Shown here: one piece after another, positions 1 to 10,974 of the stretch
How positions within the stretch are numbered: position 1 is the stretch's first letter
How the letters are laid out: the number at the start of each line of letters is the position of its first letter
NCBI GenBank assembly: GCA_014529385.2
Contig: CM043959.1
Span: 47,282,428 to 47,346,427, forward strand
From: Adiantum capillus-veneris
Taxonomy: Eukaryota; Streptophyta; Polypodiopsida; Polypodiales; Pteridaceae
Length of the DNA stretch: 64,000 nt
Reading direction: 5' to 3'
Translations under genes and position numbers: made by a program
The notes under the pieces: generated by a model
What the model saw: only the letters and a program-made list of their open reading frames with translations
What the model was told of the DNA's origin: nothing
Database searches by the model: none

Positions 1-1129
1 CATAAGGATAACACATTTAGATATTCAACTACACTTATGTTAAGTCATCCTAATTTTATACATTTTATAACAAAGGGGTTGTTAATCCACCACTTGGCCA
101 TTCTAAACTATTTAATCAATTTCACGTTACTTGTGTCAATGCTATTCTATGTGTATTTATGAGAAAAAAGCAGTTGTTATAAAGAGAACTTCAATCTATT
201 TGCAACTATAATAAATGTAAAGCTCTCGTGTTTATTACATTGTTTCTATCATTAAACATATTTGGAAAACACAAGTCTTATGGATTTTATGATAAAGACT
301 TGCGATTTTGACATTATGTTCTAAATAAATGGTTTATAGCTGCATATTTTTCAAAATTGTACGATTTAGATAAGAAGTTTTTTATTTGTGCATGAATACA
401 TGCATATGAATTCCCATGCCAATATTACAACAACATGGAATATTCTTGTATGAGTCTCTATGCTAATATGGCAGCAACATTGTTCAATGAATATCTTTTG
501 TATTGAATGAGTATAAAAAGAGAGGTCTTCTTTTGATACAACTTATACTAGGTACATATTAATATATACCACCCATTGACCCAACATAAGAAGTCGTACT
601 CATGTTTTTAACAAAAAAGGACGTTGTTCATGTCGTACTTGTGTCTTGAAGCAAAAAGGCTTCTCTTGAATAAATCCATTTAAACATTGTAAACAAAAAT
701 AGTGATCACATTCCAAACTAGAAATACAAAGAAAATTTTGTATCCTTAAATTAGAATTCACTCCATTAATAAAAAAGTCCCCTTTCACTAGGGTGAACTT
801 TGTGAAAAATGCCAAGTTACAACGGGGCCTAAATATTTATAGTGGATCCATTTACACAAGATATGAACACAATATAGATAATTCTCTACTCAAAGCAGTA
901 GAAAAAGATCACCCATAAGAAGGATGCACTCCATTAATAAAGAGTTCCCCAAATGTTAAGGTGCACTCCATGTGAAACACATTAGATTGAATAGAAGTCC
1001 CCTTACAATAGGTTACACTTCAAGTAGAAAAAAATAAAGTGATAAATGGTTGAATGAAAGATAAATGTACAATTTATGTTCACCTTGAATAAAAATTTAC
1101 AATGAACCAGTTCTTATTGATATGTGGTT
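1..1129. other. AT-rich DNA without a supported gene
   Basis: No stretch here shows coding character I can name. A 71-codon minus-strand reading frame at 600-815 has a few Cys/His residues but lacks the spacing of a zinc domain. No LTR ends, tRNA or simple-sequence tract was seen. Confidence 0.5.
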
Positions 1130-1800
1130 TTGTGTACAATTGACATCTCTATTACTAAATCCTTGCCAAACAACTTCAACATGTGACTCTCAACACTGTC
1201 TTCTTGACAAGTAGAAATTCATGACATAAGTTTTCTCAGGATCCTCTACCTTGTTCACACTTGTATTGGAAGTATAACTCCTCTTGTTTCTTGCACACAA
1301 CCATCCCACTAACCATGGAACTATTGTGCCTTCTAATTAGAAGAATTGAAGTTGTTCAGGTGTTTGTCTCCAAACTTTTAAAAATATGAGATAAGTTCCT
1401 GGCATATTCCACATCACTCTATACGGAGTATCTTCAAAAATTAATTTGTTGCTAGCATGTAGATCCTCAAACATCCCCCAAACCAAAGTCAAATTCTTAT
1501 GATAAACTCTTTTATATCCAATCATAATATTTGGATTTTGACAATTCTTATTGCTCATAAACATCTTGAACTTTGAACAATGCCTAGGAAAGCACATCTC
1601 AGGTATATGTTGAGCTTTGGTTAGGTTATAGCAACTCCATATCCAAGGTTCAAATTAATCAAAACAAGAGTCCAAGAAAGCTTCTGCATCACGGTGCACC
1701 ACGTGATAAACTTCATCTTTGTCATTGACAATTTGCATGTGCTCGGCCCATGATGGAGCAATATCACCGTGTCACATTTCAATTGAATGAAGTAGTAAAC
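1130..1800 (-). pseudogene. Decayed FCP1/NIF-type HAD phosphatase-like sequence
   Basis: Reading right to left, one frame stays coding-like from about 1790 to 1200 and is interrupted by stops near 1664 and 1338. In order it shows VYHVVHRDAEAFLDSCFD, then FEPWIWS, then a spacer, then NKLIFEDTPYRVMWNMP. This matches the layout of plant NLI-interacting-factor (FCP1-like) phosphatase domains, where a 'RP..EFL.FCFERFEVGIWSS' block is followed by 'NTLLIDDSPYKALLNPP'. The first catalytic DxDxT motif of the family lies upstream and I could not find it. Known family role: dephosphorylation of protein substrates such as the RNA polymerase II tail. This copy cannot encode an active enzyme. The assignment comes from motif order alone; a retrocopied or transposon-captured gene fragment is likely. 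Confidence 0.5.
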
Positions 1801-2562
1801 CCTCTATATCTAAGATAAGAACCCTCCGTTGTTGCTTCAAGGTAAGTAGTAATTAACTGAGTAGAGGGTAGTTGATGGCTTCGATGAGGCCCCATAAAAG
1901 GTTGAATAGAAGAATTTTCTCTTTCAAATGAATTATTTCACTCTAGAAAAAACATATTTCTTTCTTCTGGCTCTAAAAGGAAACACGAAACATTTAGTTG
2001 ATATTCATTTCTAAACCTTAAAACAAAATTGATGGTTTTAGCATTCAACATTTGATCACTATAGACATCCAAAATAATCTTAAATTGGTATCACAATTCT
2101 AAAAATCATGTGATTATAAAAGTAGGGCAATTTGTCAATACATAAGTAAAGTTTAAAGCTCTCCAAGTCAAGGACTAGCTAGATCTATTTTTGAAGGAGA
2201 AGAGAGTTGTCAGTGAGATAGCAAAGGTAATTTCCTCTTCAAATTTTCTTATTTCTTTGAGATTGCTATTCTATTTTTCATTGCGACTCTTATTTGCATT
2301 GTTTGTTCATTTTTGTTTCATGTTTCTTTGCAGTTTATAGGAGTAGAGTAAGTAATAACCATCACCATCAAAATTGGGCTGAAAAGACTGGGGTAAAAGA
2401 GACAAAAAAAACATATTTTATACAAAGAAGTCCATAACTCTAAAATATTGAAAATTTGATAGTAGAGACCTGAAAATTGATTTAAAATCGAAAAGAGGGT
2501 GTCAAAGGATCTGAAAAAACTTATAAAAAACAAAACTAGAATTTTTCAGATTTTATGGTGGA
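1801..2562. other. AT-rich DNA, possibly leader of the following gypsy fragment
   Basis: No coding signal was recognised. The stretch runs into the palindrome-bearing leader that begins at 2563 and may be part of the same element. No LTR end or primer-binding site was found in it. Confidence 0.35.
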
Positions 2563-3087
2563 ACATGGTTCACGATCTATGTCCCCTAGAGGATGATTAG
2601 TACAAAATTGAGATCAACTAACCTCAATCTATTGAAAGAAAATGTTGGGATCAAATTGAGATTAAAAAGGCACACTCAAAAGAAGAAAATTGTCGAAAAA
2701 ACACCTAAAGTTAGTCTATCTGATTAAAATTTGGGTGTTTTGTACTTTTTCTTATCCAAATCAAAGAAGACTTTGGGATTAGGCTCTAAACAATAGAGTC
2801 TACAAACTAGACAACTCAGATGAGATGGAACATGGATTACAATTCATGTCCCCTAAAATATACTCCCAAAAAAAATTTATAGAAAGAATTCAAAAGGTAG
2901 ACCAAAAGGACCAAAATTTGTTTATGGTGAAAACCCGCATAGTCAAACGTAAGGTTTCATTTTTAGATGACCTAAACCACTTCAAATTACATGAAAAGCA
3001 TATATCTAGTATCGCCGTACCAAGGGTAATCTTTGGATGAAGTTTCATCTTATTTCTCCATTGAGATACATGGATCACGATCCATGT
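2563..3087 (+). repeat. Three spaced copies of a 20-bp palindrome
   Basis: Copies lie at 2563-2582, 2830-2849 and 3068-3087, spaced 267 and 238 bp. The third, ACATGGATCACGATCCATGT, is palindromic except at its centre. The second, ACATGGATTACAATTCATGT, has a substituted arm but stays largely self-complementary. Each copy is followed at once by CCC. The DNA between copies is only loosely alike, so these may be remnants of diverged tandem units of about 250 bp in a gypsy leader. Confidence 0.7.
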
Positions 3088-3423
3088 CCCATGAAGCAGA
3101 TTGAGACTACAAAAAGGTATAACCATAGGGAGTCCACACGTCTTTTCAAAATTGAATTCAAACATCATTATAGGATTCAAAAATCCAAGATAGGTTTTGT
3201 GCTAGAAGTGTGATTGTGTTTGATCAATTTTACGATACCCTTCTATATGTGAAAATGTGAGAAAAAAGAAAATTTGATAACCCCTTTTGATGCACTCACG
3301 TGATAGTTACATAATTATTAAGTGATGGAGGAAAAAAAAACACATGATCTAATGAATCCAAAAACAAAAACACCATTGGAAAATAGGGTAGCAGCTAATA
3401 CAAATGATGAGGCAAAATCATAA

Positions 3424-4404
3424 GTGATGATGCCAATTTGTGAAGTGGAAGAGCCATGGTCACAAGCCTTACGGGAAATGATAAGGAGTAAGAAGGATGG
3501 ATTTGAAAATTTGAAGTGTGCACCTATCACTGAGATCAACATGGATCATGAGTTTTACCTAGGAGATATACAATCTCTATATGCTGACACAGTGATAGAA
3601 GCATCTATGGAGAGTAAACTTGCGATGTTGAAAACTTTTTTGTCTTTTATAGAAGAACATGAAACAAAATTGGAGGTTGAGGTAGTTTCCTCACAATGGA
3701 AGTCGACCCCAAGGATGATGGACACCAAAAGTCTCCATGAACTAATTTCTACTTTTATACAATTCTTGACAACTCTCTATGAGTTGCTAAAGATTAGACC
3801 ATGTCTATGGGGAGAGGTGGGAGAAAACTTAGAGAAGATAGGATTGAAAATCCCTCTTCAAGACACCCCCTTAGATGATCAAGCGGGTAAAATAACACAA
3901 GGAAAACCAAAAGCTAAACAAATGCCTCTAAATAAGGTGTCTGACTACTATGAAGGAGAAGAAGTAAATGCCACCTTGCCAATGGAGCATAAATGGATAA
4001 AAAAAAATTTTATACTTGATAGTAGCACGGCTAGAGTGTCCATTGACATCAAAGAGATATGGGAGAAATGGGGAAGACTAGCTCTCAAGAAAACAAGGAT
4101 GAAATTTTACCTTGTAGATGGTTATGTGGAGAGACCTGTAGGTATGTTTGAACATATTATAGTAACCTCTTATGGGATAGAGTATGAACATAAATTCACA
4201 ATAGTAGATTTTGGCAAGAACAATAACTTTGTTATATTAGGGAGACCATTTAACAATCAACTTAAAATAATACAACATTGGGACCACAACGACATTTACT
4301 TGAGGCACAAAGAGATTACAACGAGGACTAGTATGAAAGAACATAGCTATGAAGATGTTAACTGGACTTCTATGGAGGAGTTTTACTCAACAATAGTTTT
4401 GTGA
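3424..4404 (+). CDS. Tat-like gypsy polyprotein fragment with aspartic protease region
   Basis: An open 326-codon frame. Residues about 1-150 match the pre-protease linker of the 30-40 kb element (NMDHEFYLGDIQSLYAD against NMDLQSLYGD there). Residues about 165-300 form the retropepsin-like domain: NKVSDYYEGEE, then ILDSSTARVSI at the place of the usual LDSGA active site, then VILGRPF near the end. Known role: cleavage of the Gag-Pol polyprotein. The DSG signature has become DSS, so activity is doubtful even though the frame is open. The first ATG follows AT-rich leader directly, so translation from it is not assured. There is no reverse transcriptase downstream. The frame may stay open only because the element is fairly young or by chance. 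Confidence 0.7.
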   Translation: MMMPICEVEEPWSQALREMIRSKKDGFENLKCAPITEINMDHEFYLGDIQSLYADTVIEASMESKLAMLKTFLSFIEEHETKLEVEVVSSQWKSTPRMMDTKSLHELISTFIQFLTTLYELLKIRPCLWGEVGENLEKIGLKIPLQDTPLDDQAGKITQGKPKAKQMPLNKVSDYYEGEEVNATLPMEHKWIKKNFILDSSTARVSIDIKEIWEKWGRLALKKTRMKFYLVDGYVERPVGMFEHIIVTSYGIEYEHKFTIVDFGKNNNFVILGRPFNNQLKIIQHWDHNDIYLRHKEITTRTSMKEHSYEDVNWTSMEEFYSTIVL

Positions 4405-4530
4405 TGCCACGCATTCATTGGGAGAAAAATGTAAAATTCAAAGGACTTTTTTAATGTTTATTGATCGAAGAACTATCGTTTTTAATGTGGTATTTTGTAG
4501 TACTTTGGTTGCATGCCTTGCTAGATACAT

Positions 4531-4914
4531 GTGGAAATGTTTGTGCTTTTTGGAGGTGCCTATCACTATTTATACCAAATGAGAGAGCATTGTAAGTCCT
4601 TAAGAGCTTCTCATTTGGAATGCAATCTCTTGAAGAACATAGATTTGGAAAGCATTCCCTTAATGGTAGTGGAAATGATGTGCTCTCAACAAAGTGCCAA
4701 TATTGCTTTTGCTGGCAACACTTCATCTAGGAATTCTGGTGAAAAGGGCAAAAATAAGATGTGTTTCCATTATTGCAAGGCCGTTGATCACTTGATTCAG
4801 AAGTGTCCTAAATTGAAAGCAAAAGAGACCAAGAAGAAAGAGGTTGGCTCCACTACAAGTGCAGCTATTGTAGAATCTTCTATGAAAGGATATTGTGATG
4901 TTGATGTAGGTTAG
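4531..4914 (+). pseudogene. Copia gag C-terminal region with zinc knuckle
   Basis: A 127-codon frame whose second half carries CFHYCKAVDHLIQKCPK, a nucleocapsid-type zinc knuckle followed by lysine-rich sequence. The spacing is C-x3-C-x4-H-x4-C, one residue longer than the standard C-x2-C. The Gag N-terminal part is missing, so the ATG at 4531 is probably internal. Known role: the knuckle binds the element's RNA in the virus-like particle. The frame ends at 4914 and the polyprotein continues only after further lesions. Confidence 0.65.
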
Positions 4915-4959
4915 AGTGGGAATTTAGTGTAGATTGCACTTATGATCCTTTTGTCCATG

Positions 4960-5985
4960 ATGAAAATATGTTAGTTGTTGCAGATTCACATGTGTGGTAA
5001 TTTCATAGCGATGCTACAAAGCACATTACCTCACATGTGACTTGTTTACTCTTTCAAGTGTGTTCCTCATGGGAATATAGTCATTTGTGCCAAAAATTCC
5101 TCTTATACGGTCAAGGGAGTTGAAAAGATTGTGCTAACTATTTGAAATGATAATTTTTCACATTTGTTGATGCATTTTATGTACTTGGGATAAAAAAATA
5201 ACCTTTTGTATGTATCTAACACGTTGGAAGTTTTCAAAGGATGGTTCAATTAGGGCTATGTATGAAAATTGCAACTTTTGCATAGTGATATTTGTGGGCC
5301 TATGCAAACTCCGTCCTTGAGCAATTACCTTTACTTTATGACTTTCATTGATGATTACTCTAGGCATGCATGGGTGTATTCACTTAAAGCTAAGTCCAAC
5401 GTGTTTATGTGCTTCAAGAAATTTATGGATATCGATGAAAATGTCTCTAAATATTCTATGGGCACCCTCTATTTAGGTCGAGGGGGGAGTATATGTCGCA
5501 CGAGTCTAGTGCATTTGTGGCTAGTCATTGGATAACACACCAATGGACAATGTTGTTTACACCTCAACAAAATGGTGTTGTTGAAATGAAAAATAGGTCT
5601 TATGGAAATGGCACAATATATGGTCAAAAGTCAAGATTTTCCACATTCCTTTTGGCTTGATACTATCATGTGTGCTACTTAACAAATCTCCTACAAAAAC
5701 TTTGTAGTCTATTATGAAGCATGGCATCATAAGAAGCCATCTATTGATCACATGCAAGTTTGTGGCTATTTGGCTTATGCTTTTGTGGCAAAAAGTTAGC
5801 ATAGAAAATTGGATGATAAGGCTGCTAAATGCATTTTTGTTGGTTACAGTATTGGAAGCAAGGGTTATAGGTTGTACCATCCGCAAAAAGAAATGTATCT
5901 TGGTTTGATGAGATGTGTTTGTGGAAGATTTTTTTGAGCCCTTGTTGTTATGTACTACAGATAGTAATGTAAGCTCATAGGACAT
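4960..5985 (+). pseudogene. Copia protease remnant and integrase
   Basis: Near 4995-5040 the translation FHSDATKHIT stands where copia proteases have LDSGATxHxT, so the catalytic Asp and Gly are changed. From 5269 the integrase core reads LLHSDICGPM...FIDDYSRHAWVY, with the first catalytic Asp. Around 5478 RSRGGEYMS has lost the second catalytic Asp of the usual SDRGGEY. QQNGVVEMKNR at about 5570-5600 keeps the Glu. After another shift, a region near 5735-5895 resembles the copia HLRxFGC...KCIFVGY block. At least three frame changes are needed to read it through, so no working integrase is encoded. Confidence 0.7.
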
Positions 5986-6324
5986 TTATGACAATATATT
6001 GCCTCTTTTCGATGGTGGAAACTTGAATGTAGATTCCAATGAGACAAATGTACAGCCTAAGGGGTTTCTGAAAAAATGCTTTAGATCAGGCTATTACTGA
6101 TGGAGGTGTACATGATGTGATCGATATGGAAATGGCTGAGATTGAGCAAGCTAGAGGTATGCCAAAATGGCTGATGCATACTTTGCATGATAGCAAATTG
6201 GATCACGTCTGTCTAGACATACTCGTTCAGGTTATCGCCATGCATTTATACATTAGATTGTTATGCTTTGGCTATTTCTAGTTTATGTGATGTAGAGTAA
6301 CCTGTATCTTTTGATGAAGCATAG

Positions 6325-7016
6325 AGTAATAAAAACTGGATGGCTGCCATGCAATTAGAATATGAACCCACTTATAGAAAATGACCCGTGGACTTTATCT
6401 GATTTTCCTCCTGAAAAAACTACCATTGGTACAAAGTGGGTTTATCAGTTGAAATGTAGGCTAGATGGTGAGATTGATCACCATAAGGCTTGACTTGTTG
6501 CAAAAGGCTATGCACAATAGAAAGACATAGATTATGAAGAGACCTTTGCTCCCACTTATCATATGACTATTGTGCATTTTCTATGTGCGTTGGTAACTCA
6601 TTTTGGATGGGATTTACATCAACTAGACATTGCTACTTCTTTCTTGAATGGTGACATATTTTAGAAAGTTTCTTATGTAACAAAGCCCCATGGTTTTTTC
6701 ATAAAAGGAAAAGAAGATAAAGTGTGAAAATGTAAGAAAGTTTTGTATGGGTTAAAGCAATGTCCTTGTGCTTGGTATGAGAAAGATGACACTCATTTGG
6801 TTAAACTAGGCCTTCATAAAAGTCTAACAGAAAGAATTGTGTATATAAAACTTGAGGGTGATGTACTTCAGATTGTCATTCTTTTTATTGATGATTTGAT
6901 GATCACTAGACCAAATGAGACACATATTGCTGAATTTAAGGCTGATTTGAATGCTACTTTCAAGATGAAGGATTTGGGGCTATTGCGTCATTACTTGGGT
7001 ATACAATTTAAGTAGT
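6325..7016 (+). pseudogene. Copia reverse transcriptase
   Basis: The translation shows NWMAAMQLE, GTKWVYQLK, LVAKGYAQ, YEETFAP, QLDIATSFLNGD, VLYGLKQ..CAWY and ILFIDDLMI in copia order. QLDIATSFLNG carries the first catalytic Asp and FIDD replaces the usual YVDD, keeping both Asp residues. In-frame stops break it near 6493, 6520, 6663 and 6726. The last open stretch, 6743-7015, covers the YVDD-like motif through to HYLGIQF. Known role: copying element RNA into DNA; this copy is dead. Confidence 0.8.
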
Positions 7017-7079
7017 GTGATGGTGGGATTGCCTTATGTTAAACAAGTTATATAGAGACATCGCTATGTAAGTTTCTAC

Positions 7080-7830
7080 TTGAGAAATGCAAACCTAATG
7101 CTACTCCCAATGACACAGGCTGGAAATTGGGTCATCATGATGCTGGTGATCCTATCAATATCACTCTTTATCAAATTGCTATTTGATGCCTTATTTATGT
7201 ATGCAACACAACACGTGATATTCAGTTTGCAGTCCCATAGGTCAGTAGACTTATGCATAGCCCAGGTTCTAAGCATTGGCAGTCTCTCAAGAGAATTTTT
7301 TGCTACTTGAGTGGCACGTTTCATCTTGGGTTGTTTTATCCCAAGTGGGACCATTGCCACCAAAATTTACATGCTTTCTCGGACTCAAATCGGGCCAGGT
7401 GTTTTGACACACAAGTGTCCACAAGTGGTTTTTTGTTTCATACTCAGTAGTTCATGCATATCATGGTTGAGACAGAAGCAGCCTACTATGGCCACTTATA
7501 ACTGTGAACCTAAGTACAAGGTAGTCTTCATGGCTATGATGGAGTGTATGGCTCAAACACCTTATCACTGATTTGGGTGTTGGAAAAGACACTGCCAACA
7601 TCATCTACACTAACAATTAGAGCACATTGGCAATTGCAAGGAACCCTTATTTCAAGCTCACACAAAGAACATTGAGGTGCATTATCACTATGTTAAGGAG
7701 ATACTCTCAAGAGGAGAGATCATCTTGGCTTATGTGCCAACAGAGGCCAACCTTGTAGATCTGTTCAGAAAGGCATTGCCTCATGAGAGAAGTTCAAAGC
7801 TTTATGCAAAGATTTGGGCTTACTCCACTT
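7080..7830 (+). pseudogene. Copia RNase H and polyprotein C-terminus
   Basis: Overlapping frames give pieces of the copia RNase H domain: YATQHVIFSLQ, AFSDSN, SWLRQKQPTMA (usual form SWxSKKQxxVA), YNCEPKYKV and finally VDLFRKALPHE, matching the typical ADxFTKxLP tail of copia polyproteins. Several frameshifts separate them. AFSDSN near 7370-7390 is the likely place of the first catalytic Asp. The tail marks the end of the copia coding region at about 7800. Confidence 0.65.
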
Positions 7831-7919
7831 TGTGGATGGATCATGCACTTAGGGCATGGATGTTTATGCCTTCAGTTGGCGGCAAACATGTCACAATTTT
7901 TGTGCGGGTATATAGGTAG

Positions 7920-8797
7920 TTTGTGGGTTGGCCTTAAAATGACTATGGCCATTTTACTAATTATAATTTTTATGAATTCTTTGGTTTTTGTCACATCGGT
8001 AGCACTCTCTTTGACCTAATCAATTCTTCAAAAAGTGTGTCGTAAGTCCTAACTCAAGATGAGAGTTTTGATAACTATAATCTAGAATAAAAAATGCTCA
8101 CTAAATGCCCTACATGGTGTTGAGAAATAAACAAGAAATGATAATGGAGCATGCATAGTTTGTATATGAACATGGGATAAAAATAAAGTCAAGTGTTGTC
8201 ACGTATTACTAGGCTCTCAGCTAGAAGATATATCCAACCATTTCTCTTGCTTGCTTTATACCCCTTGCTCGTTTTTCACAAAAAAATGGTAACAATGTGT
8301 ATACTCTATGTGGTTTTTAGGCCAAGGTACTCTGCTATGGTTCCTATCAAAAGGTGGTTTTTCAAAGGGTTTAAAGTGGAGAAATAGAAGTGCCCAAGGT
8401 GGTCCTCAAGGTTGCCTCCATGTTGGTATGGGTGGCTCCTTAATCGGAGCTACAGAGTGCAAGATATGGCAGGTTGAATCTTAAAGTGGTTTGCAAAACA
8501 CCCCGATAGATTGGATAGTTGAAGATAGGTGGTCAAAGTGGATGTGGGTGCATGGACCCAAGTGCTTGATTCATGGCGCATGTCAATCTTTTCCAAATGG
8601 CAACCAGAGTTCAGAAGATTAAGTTATGGGGAGGTAAAGTTCTGTCAGGGGGTAGTTCTATGCCAATTTTCTTGCTACCATAAGTGTGCCATCAGAGATT
8701 TTCTTGAGATTTCCAAGATTGTGCCTAACATACAAATGCTAGTAGAATTGATTGTGCATCAATCATAGTTATGGGAATCAAGTTACACTGTATAAAA
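7920..8797. other. Unassigned DNA between copia and chromovirus
   Basis: This may hold the copia 3' untranslated region or a degenerate LTR, since it directly follows the RNase H tail. I found no second copy to the left that would prove an LTR. The 5 bases at the right border (8798-8802) are the target duplication of the next element. Confidence 0.3.
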
Positions 8798-8802
8798 GTT
8801 AG
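8798..8802. repeat. Left target-site duplication of the chromovirus (GTTAG)
   Basis: GTTAG sits directly before the LTR's TG. The matching five bases after the other LTR are GTTGG at 17892-17896, a 4/5 match, which fits a duplication that has since taken one substitution. Confidence 0.65.
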
Positions 8803-10938
8803 TGTGAGGTCACCAACCCCGAGAAGATTGGGGCGACTTGATAGATGGCCTTCCTTTATTCTCCTTTTTCATTGACACCCTACTCCATTTCCACAAAGTA
8901 GAGATACAAGCAACAGAAGAGAGGAAGTCCTCTATCCATTGTTTACGTGGTTACAAGGGTCATACACCACAAGTCAGGTCGATAAATCTAGGATTCTAAT
9001 GAAAGCTGTTTTCTAACATAAAGATGAAATCCCATTGACATATTTAGAATCCATAAACAACGCTTTTTTCCCACGTTTAAGAGGCACAACCTCCATCCAT
9101 AAACCATAAATATGATATGAGACTTAGTTTACATTAACTAGTAATCTTGGGAAAGTAACCGACTAATTGGGTCCATAGCTTTCAGGGGCGCGTAGATTTG
9201 GGACATCTCGACTCTTGGCACAATGAGTCTGTAATTTCACTTCTCTCAATAAGAGGGAGTGGAGAGTTTCTCGAGCAATCGAGACCACCCATCCTTGACT
9301 GGCAACCTGAGCCAACCCCCACTTTCTAGCCCACACTCACACTTTGTAGCTTGTTTTCTAATTACTACCACACTGTTTTACATATACAAATGATGTTCTT
9401 TTCTTAATTCTAGGCACACATTCTTTCATCGAGCCCTTCAAACATCACGGAAATATTTCTTTCTCAAACATGGTCTAATGAAGACAATCCTATAATTCAA
9501 AAAACATGAATCTTTCAATTATTCTTAAGAGTTTGCCACTACCTACGGACTTTCTCTATCTAACCAACAGAGCCTTTGCAAAGGATTTACTTATTTACTA
9601 ACCACAAAATGCGCATAATTTCCGAGTCGCTAATCGCAAGGGAGCATCTCGCTAACCGCAAGGCATCCTGCTAACCGCAAGGTATCTTGCTAACTACAAG
9701 AGACAAAAAGAGAGCTGATAACCTCAGCTTATTCTTTGCTAGCTGTGGAATAACCTCGTTAACCGCGAGTTCCATCTGGAAACAAGATATCCTTTCAGCA
9801 ATCATTTTTTTAAAGTGATTTCTCAAACATGATAAACTAAATTCTAATATCAAATAGAGATAGTTTATCAAACAGTAACCATAAATCAAACAATTCTTTC
9901 TCTACTCTATGAAAACATATGCTTGTTTCTTGTGATACAATCACGTTTCTTGGAGAGTTTAAGGGAATTCTTAAGCTTGACTTACCAGTCATCATGTATA
10001 ACAATGCAAAATTATAAATTGATTTTACTGGATTAGCAAAACGTCAACTACCTCTCGTGGTTGAGGTTGGATGGCTTTGACTTCTTTCGCAGCCGATATC
10101 TCCGCTTGAGCAATGTTTGGAGTAGTTGATGCCTTCCTTTGCACCTTTCTTGGAGGTGGAGCAACATGATCGTCCTTTAAGCTTCAAGTCACTCGCTTTG
10201 GGTCCATCGTATCACGAAAGAGAATGGAGAAGTGAGAAAGAGAACTCAAGAATTTGAGGGACAACAAGATGATGGTAGAGAAAGAAGTTGGAGATGGAAA
10301 TGGCTTGAGGGTAAGAGTTTGAGGGAGAGAGGTTGAGGAGAGAAGGCAACTCTGACGTCAAGGCAAGAGAGCTTCCGCTTCTGAGAGTGTGTGTTCTCAA
10401 AGCGAAGGGAGAGGGGTTTTATATAGGCGCTCAAGGCAAGCTAATAAGAATAGAGGGAAGCAAGGAGAGATAAGTTTGTGCACGTTCGCGGCTCTAAAAA
10501 AAAAGTTTTTTTTTCGTAAACACGGATCCCAATGCGCAATTTCGAGCTTCTAAGAAGAAGCTTGGCTTCCAAGAAAGAGCTCTAAACTAAACTCCTCCTC
10601 TCTTTCTTTCCTAAAAGTACTCCTTCTACTCCTTCTCTTCTAAAATTACTCCTCCTTTCCTAAAATTACTCTTCTCTTTCCGAAAACTACTCTCTCTTTC
10701 CTAAAATTTCTCCTTCTTTCTTAAAGGTTAACTCTTATCTCTAGATACAGTCTTGAGGCTTAAGTTTCCCATCAACCTTATTGTTTTCAAGTGAATAAGG
10801 GACATAATTAATAGTTCTAAAGTCCGATTTTTGATCAAATCATTCCATTAGAATGCTCTTTGAACTAATAAAATGTAAACCTCAAATATTTGCAAAGTAA
10901 ATGAAATACTTTTATTGAAAAATGTTGGGTATATTACA
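8803..10938 (-). repeat. Chromovirus 3' LTR
   Basis: This is the direct repeat of 15787-17891, about 2.14 kb long. It contains sub-repeats of the type CTAACCGCAAGG around 9620-9770 and a TATA-like box at 10417-10426 read on the minus strand. Just outside its 10938 end, the minus strand carries the purine-rich stretch GTTGGGAAGAT, a fair polypurine tract. Confidence 0.9.
10417..10426 (-). promoter_or_regulatory. LTR TATA box (CTATATAAAA)
   Basis: On the minus strand CTATATAAAA lies about 510 bases inside the LTR start. The same position in the other LTR (17397-17407) has TTATATAAAG, and the related solo LTR has a TATTTAAA variant near 50242. Conservation in three copies supports an RNA polymerase II promoter. 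Confidence 0.7.
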
Positions 10939-10974
10939 ATCTTCCCAACTTGGGGATTCGAGATGTCCTCATCT

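Larger units (their letters stand above)
2560..4404 (+). mobile_element. Tat-like Ty3/gypsy fragment lacking gag
   Basis: This fragment joins a palindrome-bearing leader (2563-3087) directly to a protease-region reading frame (3424-4404). The coding part aligns with 36144-36960 of the large Tat-like element further right: both have NKVx[DE]YYEGEE, a DSS/NSA protease-like site, TRMK, GIEYxH and ILGRPF. The whole gag present in the large copy (33.1-35.5 kb) is missing, so this copy has an internal deletion or belongs to a gag-less subfamily. The right end is lost between 4405 and 4530, where copia sequence takes over. No LTR or primer-binding site was found to the left. Confidence 0.65.
4531..7830 (+). 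mobile_element. Decayed Ty1/copia retrotransposon
   Basis: Domains run in copia order on the plus strand: gag zinc knuckle (4765-4809), protease remnant (about 4990-5060), integrase (about 5265-5950), reverse transcriptase (about 6325-7015) and RNase H (about 7190-7800). Integrase before reverse transcriptase marks Ty1/copia rather than Ty3/gypsy. Stops and frameshifts interrupt every domain. No LTR pair was recognised on either side, and the gag N-terminus is absent, so the element is truncated at the left. Confidence 0.8.

Noticed and set aside
600-815. Minus-strand frame with CISSLECDHYFCLQCLNG, like half a RING finger
   Set aside because: Only a few Cys/His residues are present and the first metal-binding half and final Cys pair are missing; too short to support.
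2318-2533. Hydrophobic minus-strand frame resembling a membrane protein
   Set aside because: Phe/Leu-rich peptides are expected from AT-rich DNA; no start context or conserved motif.
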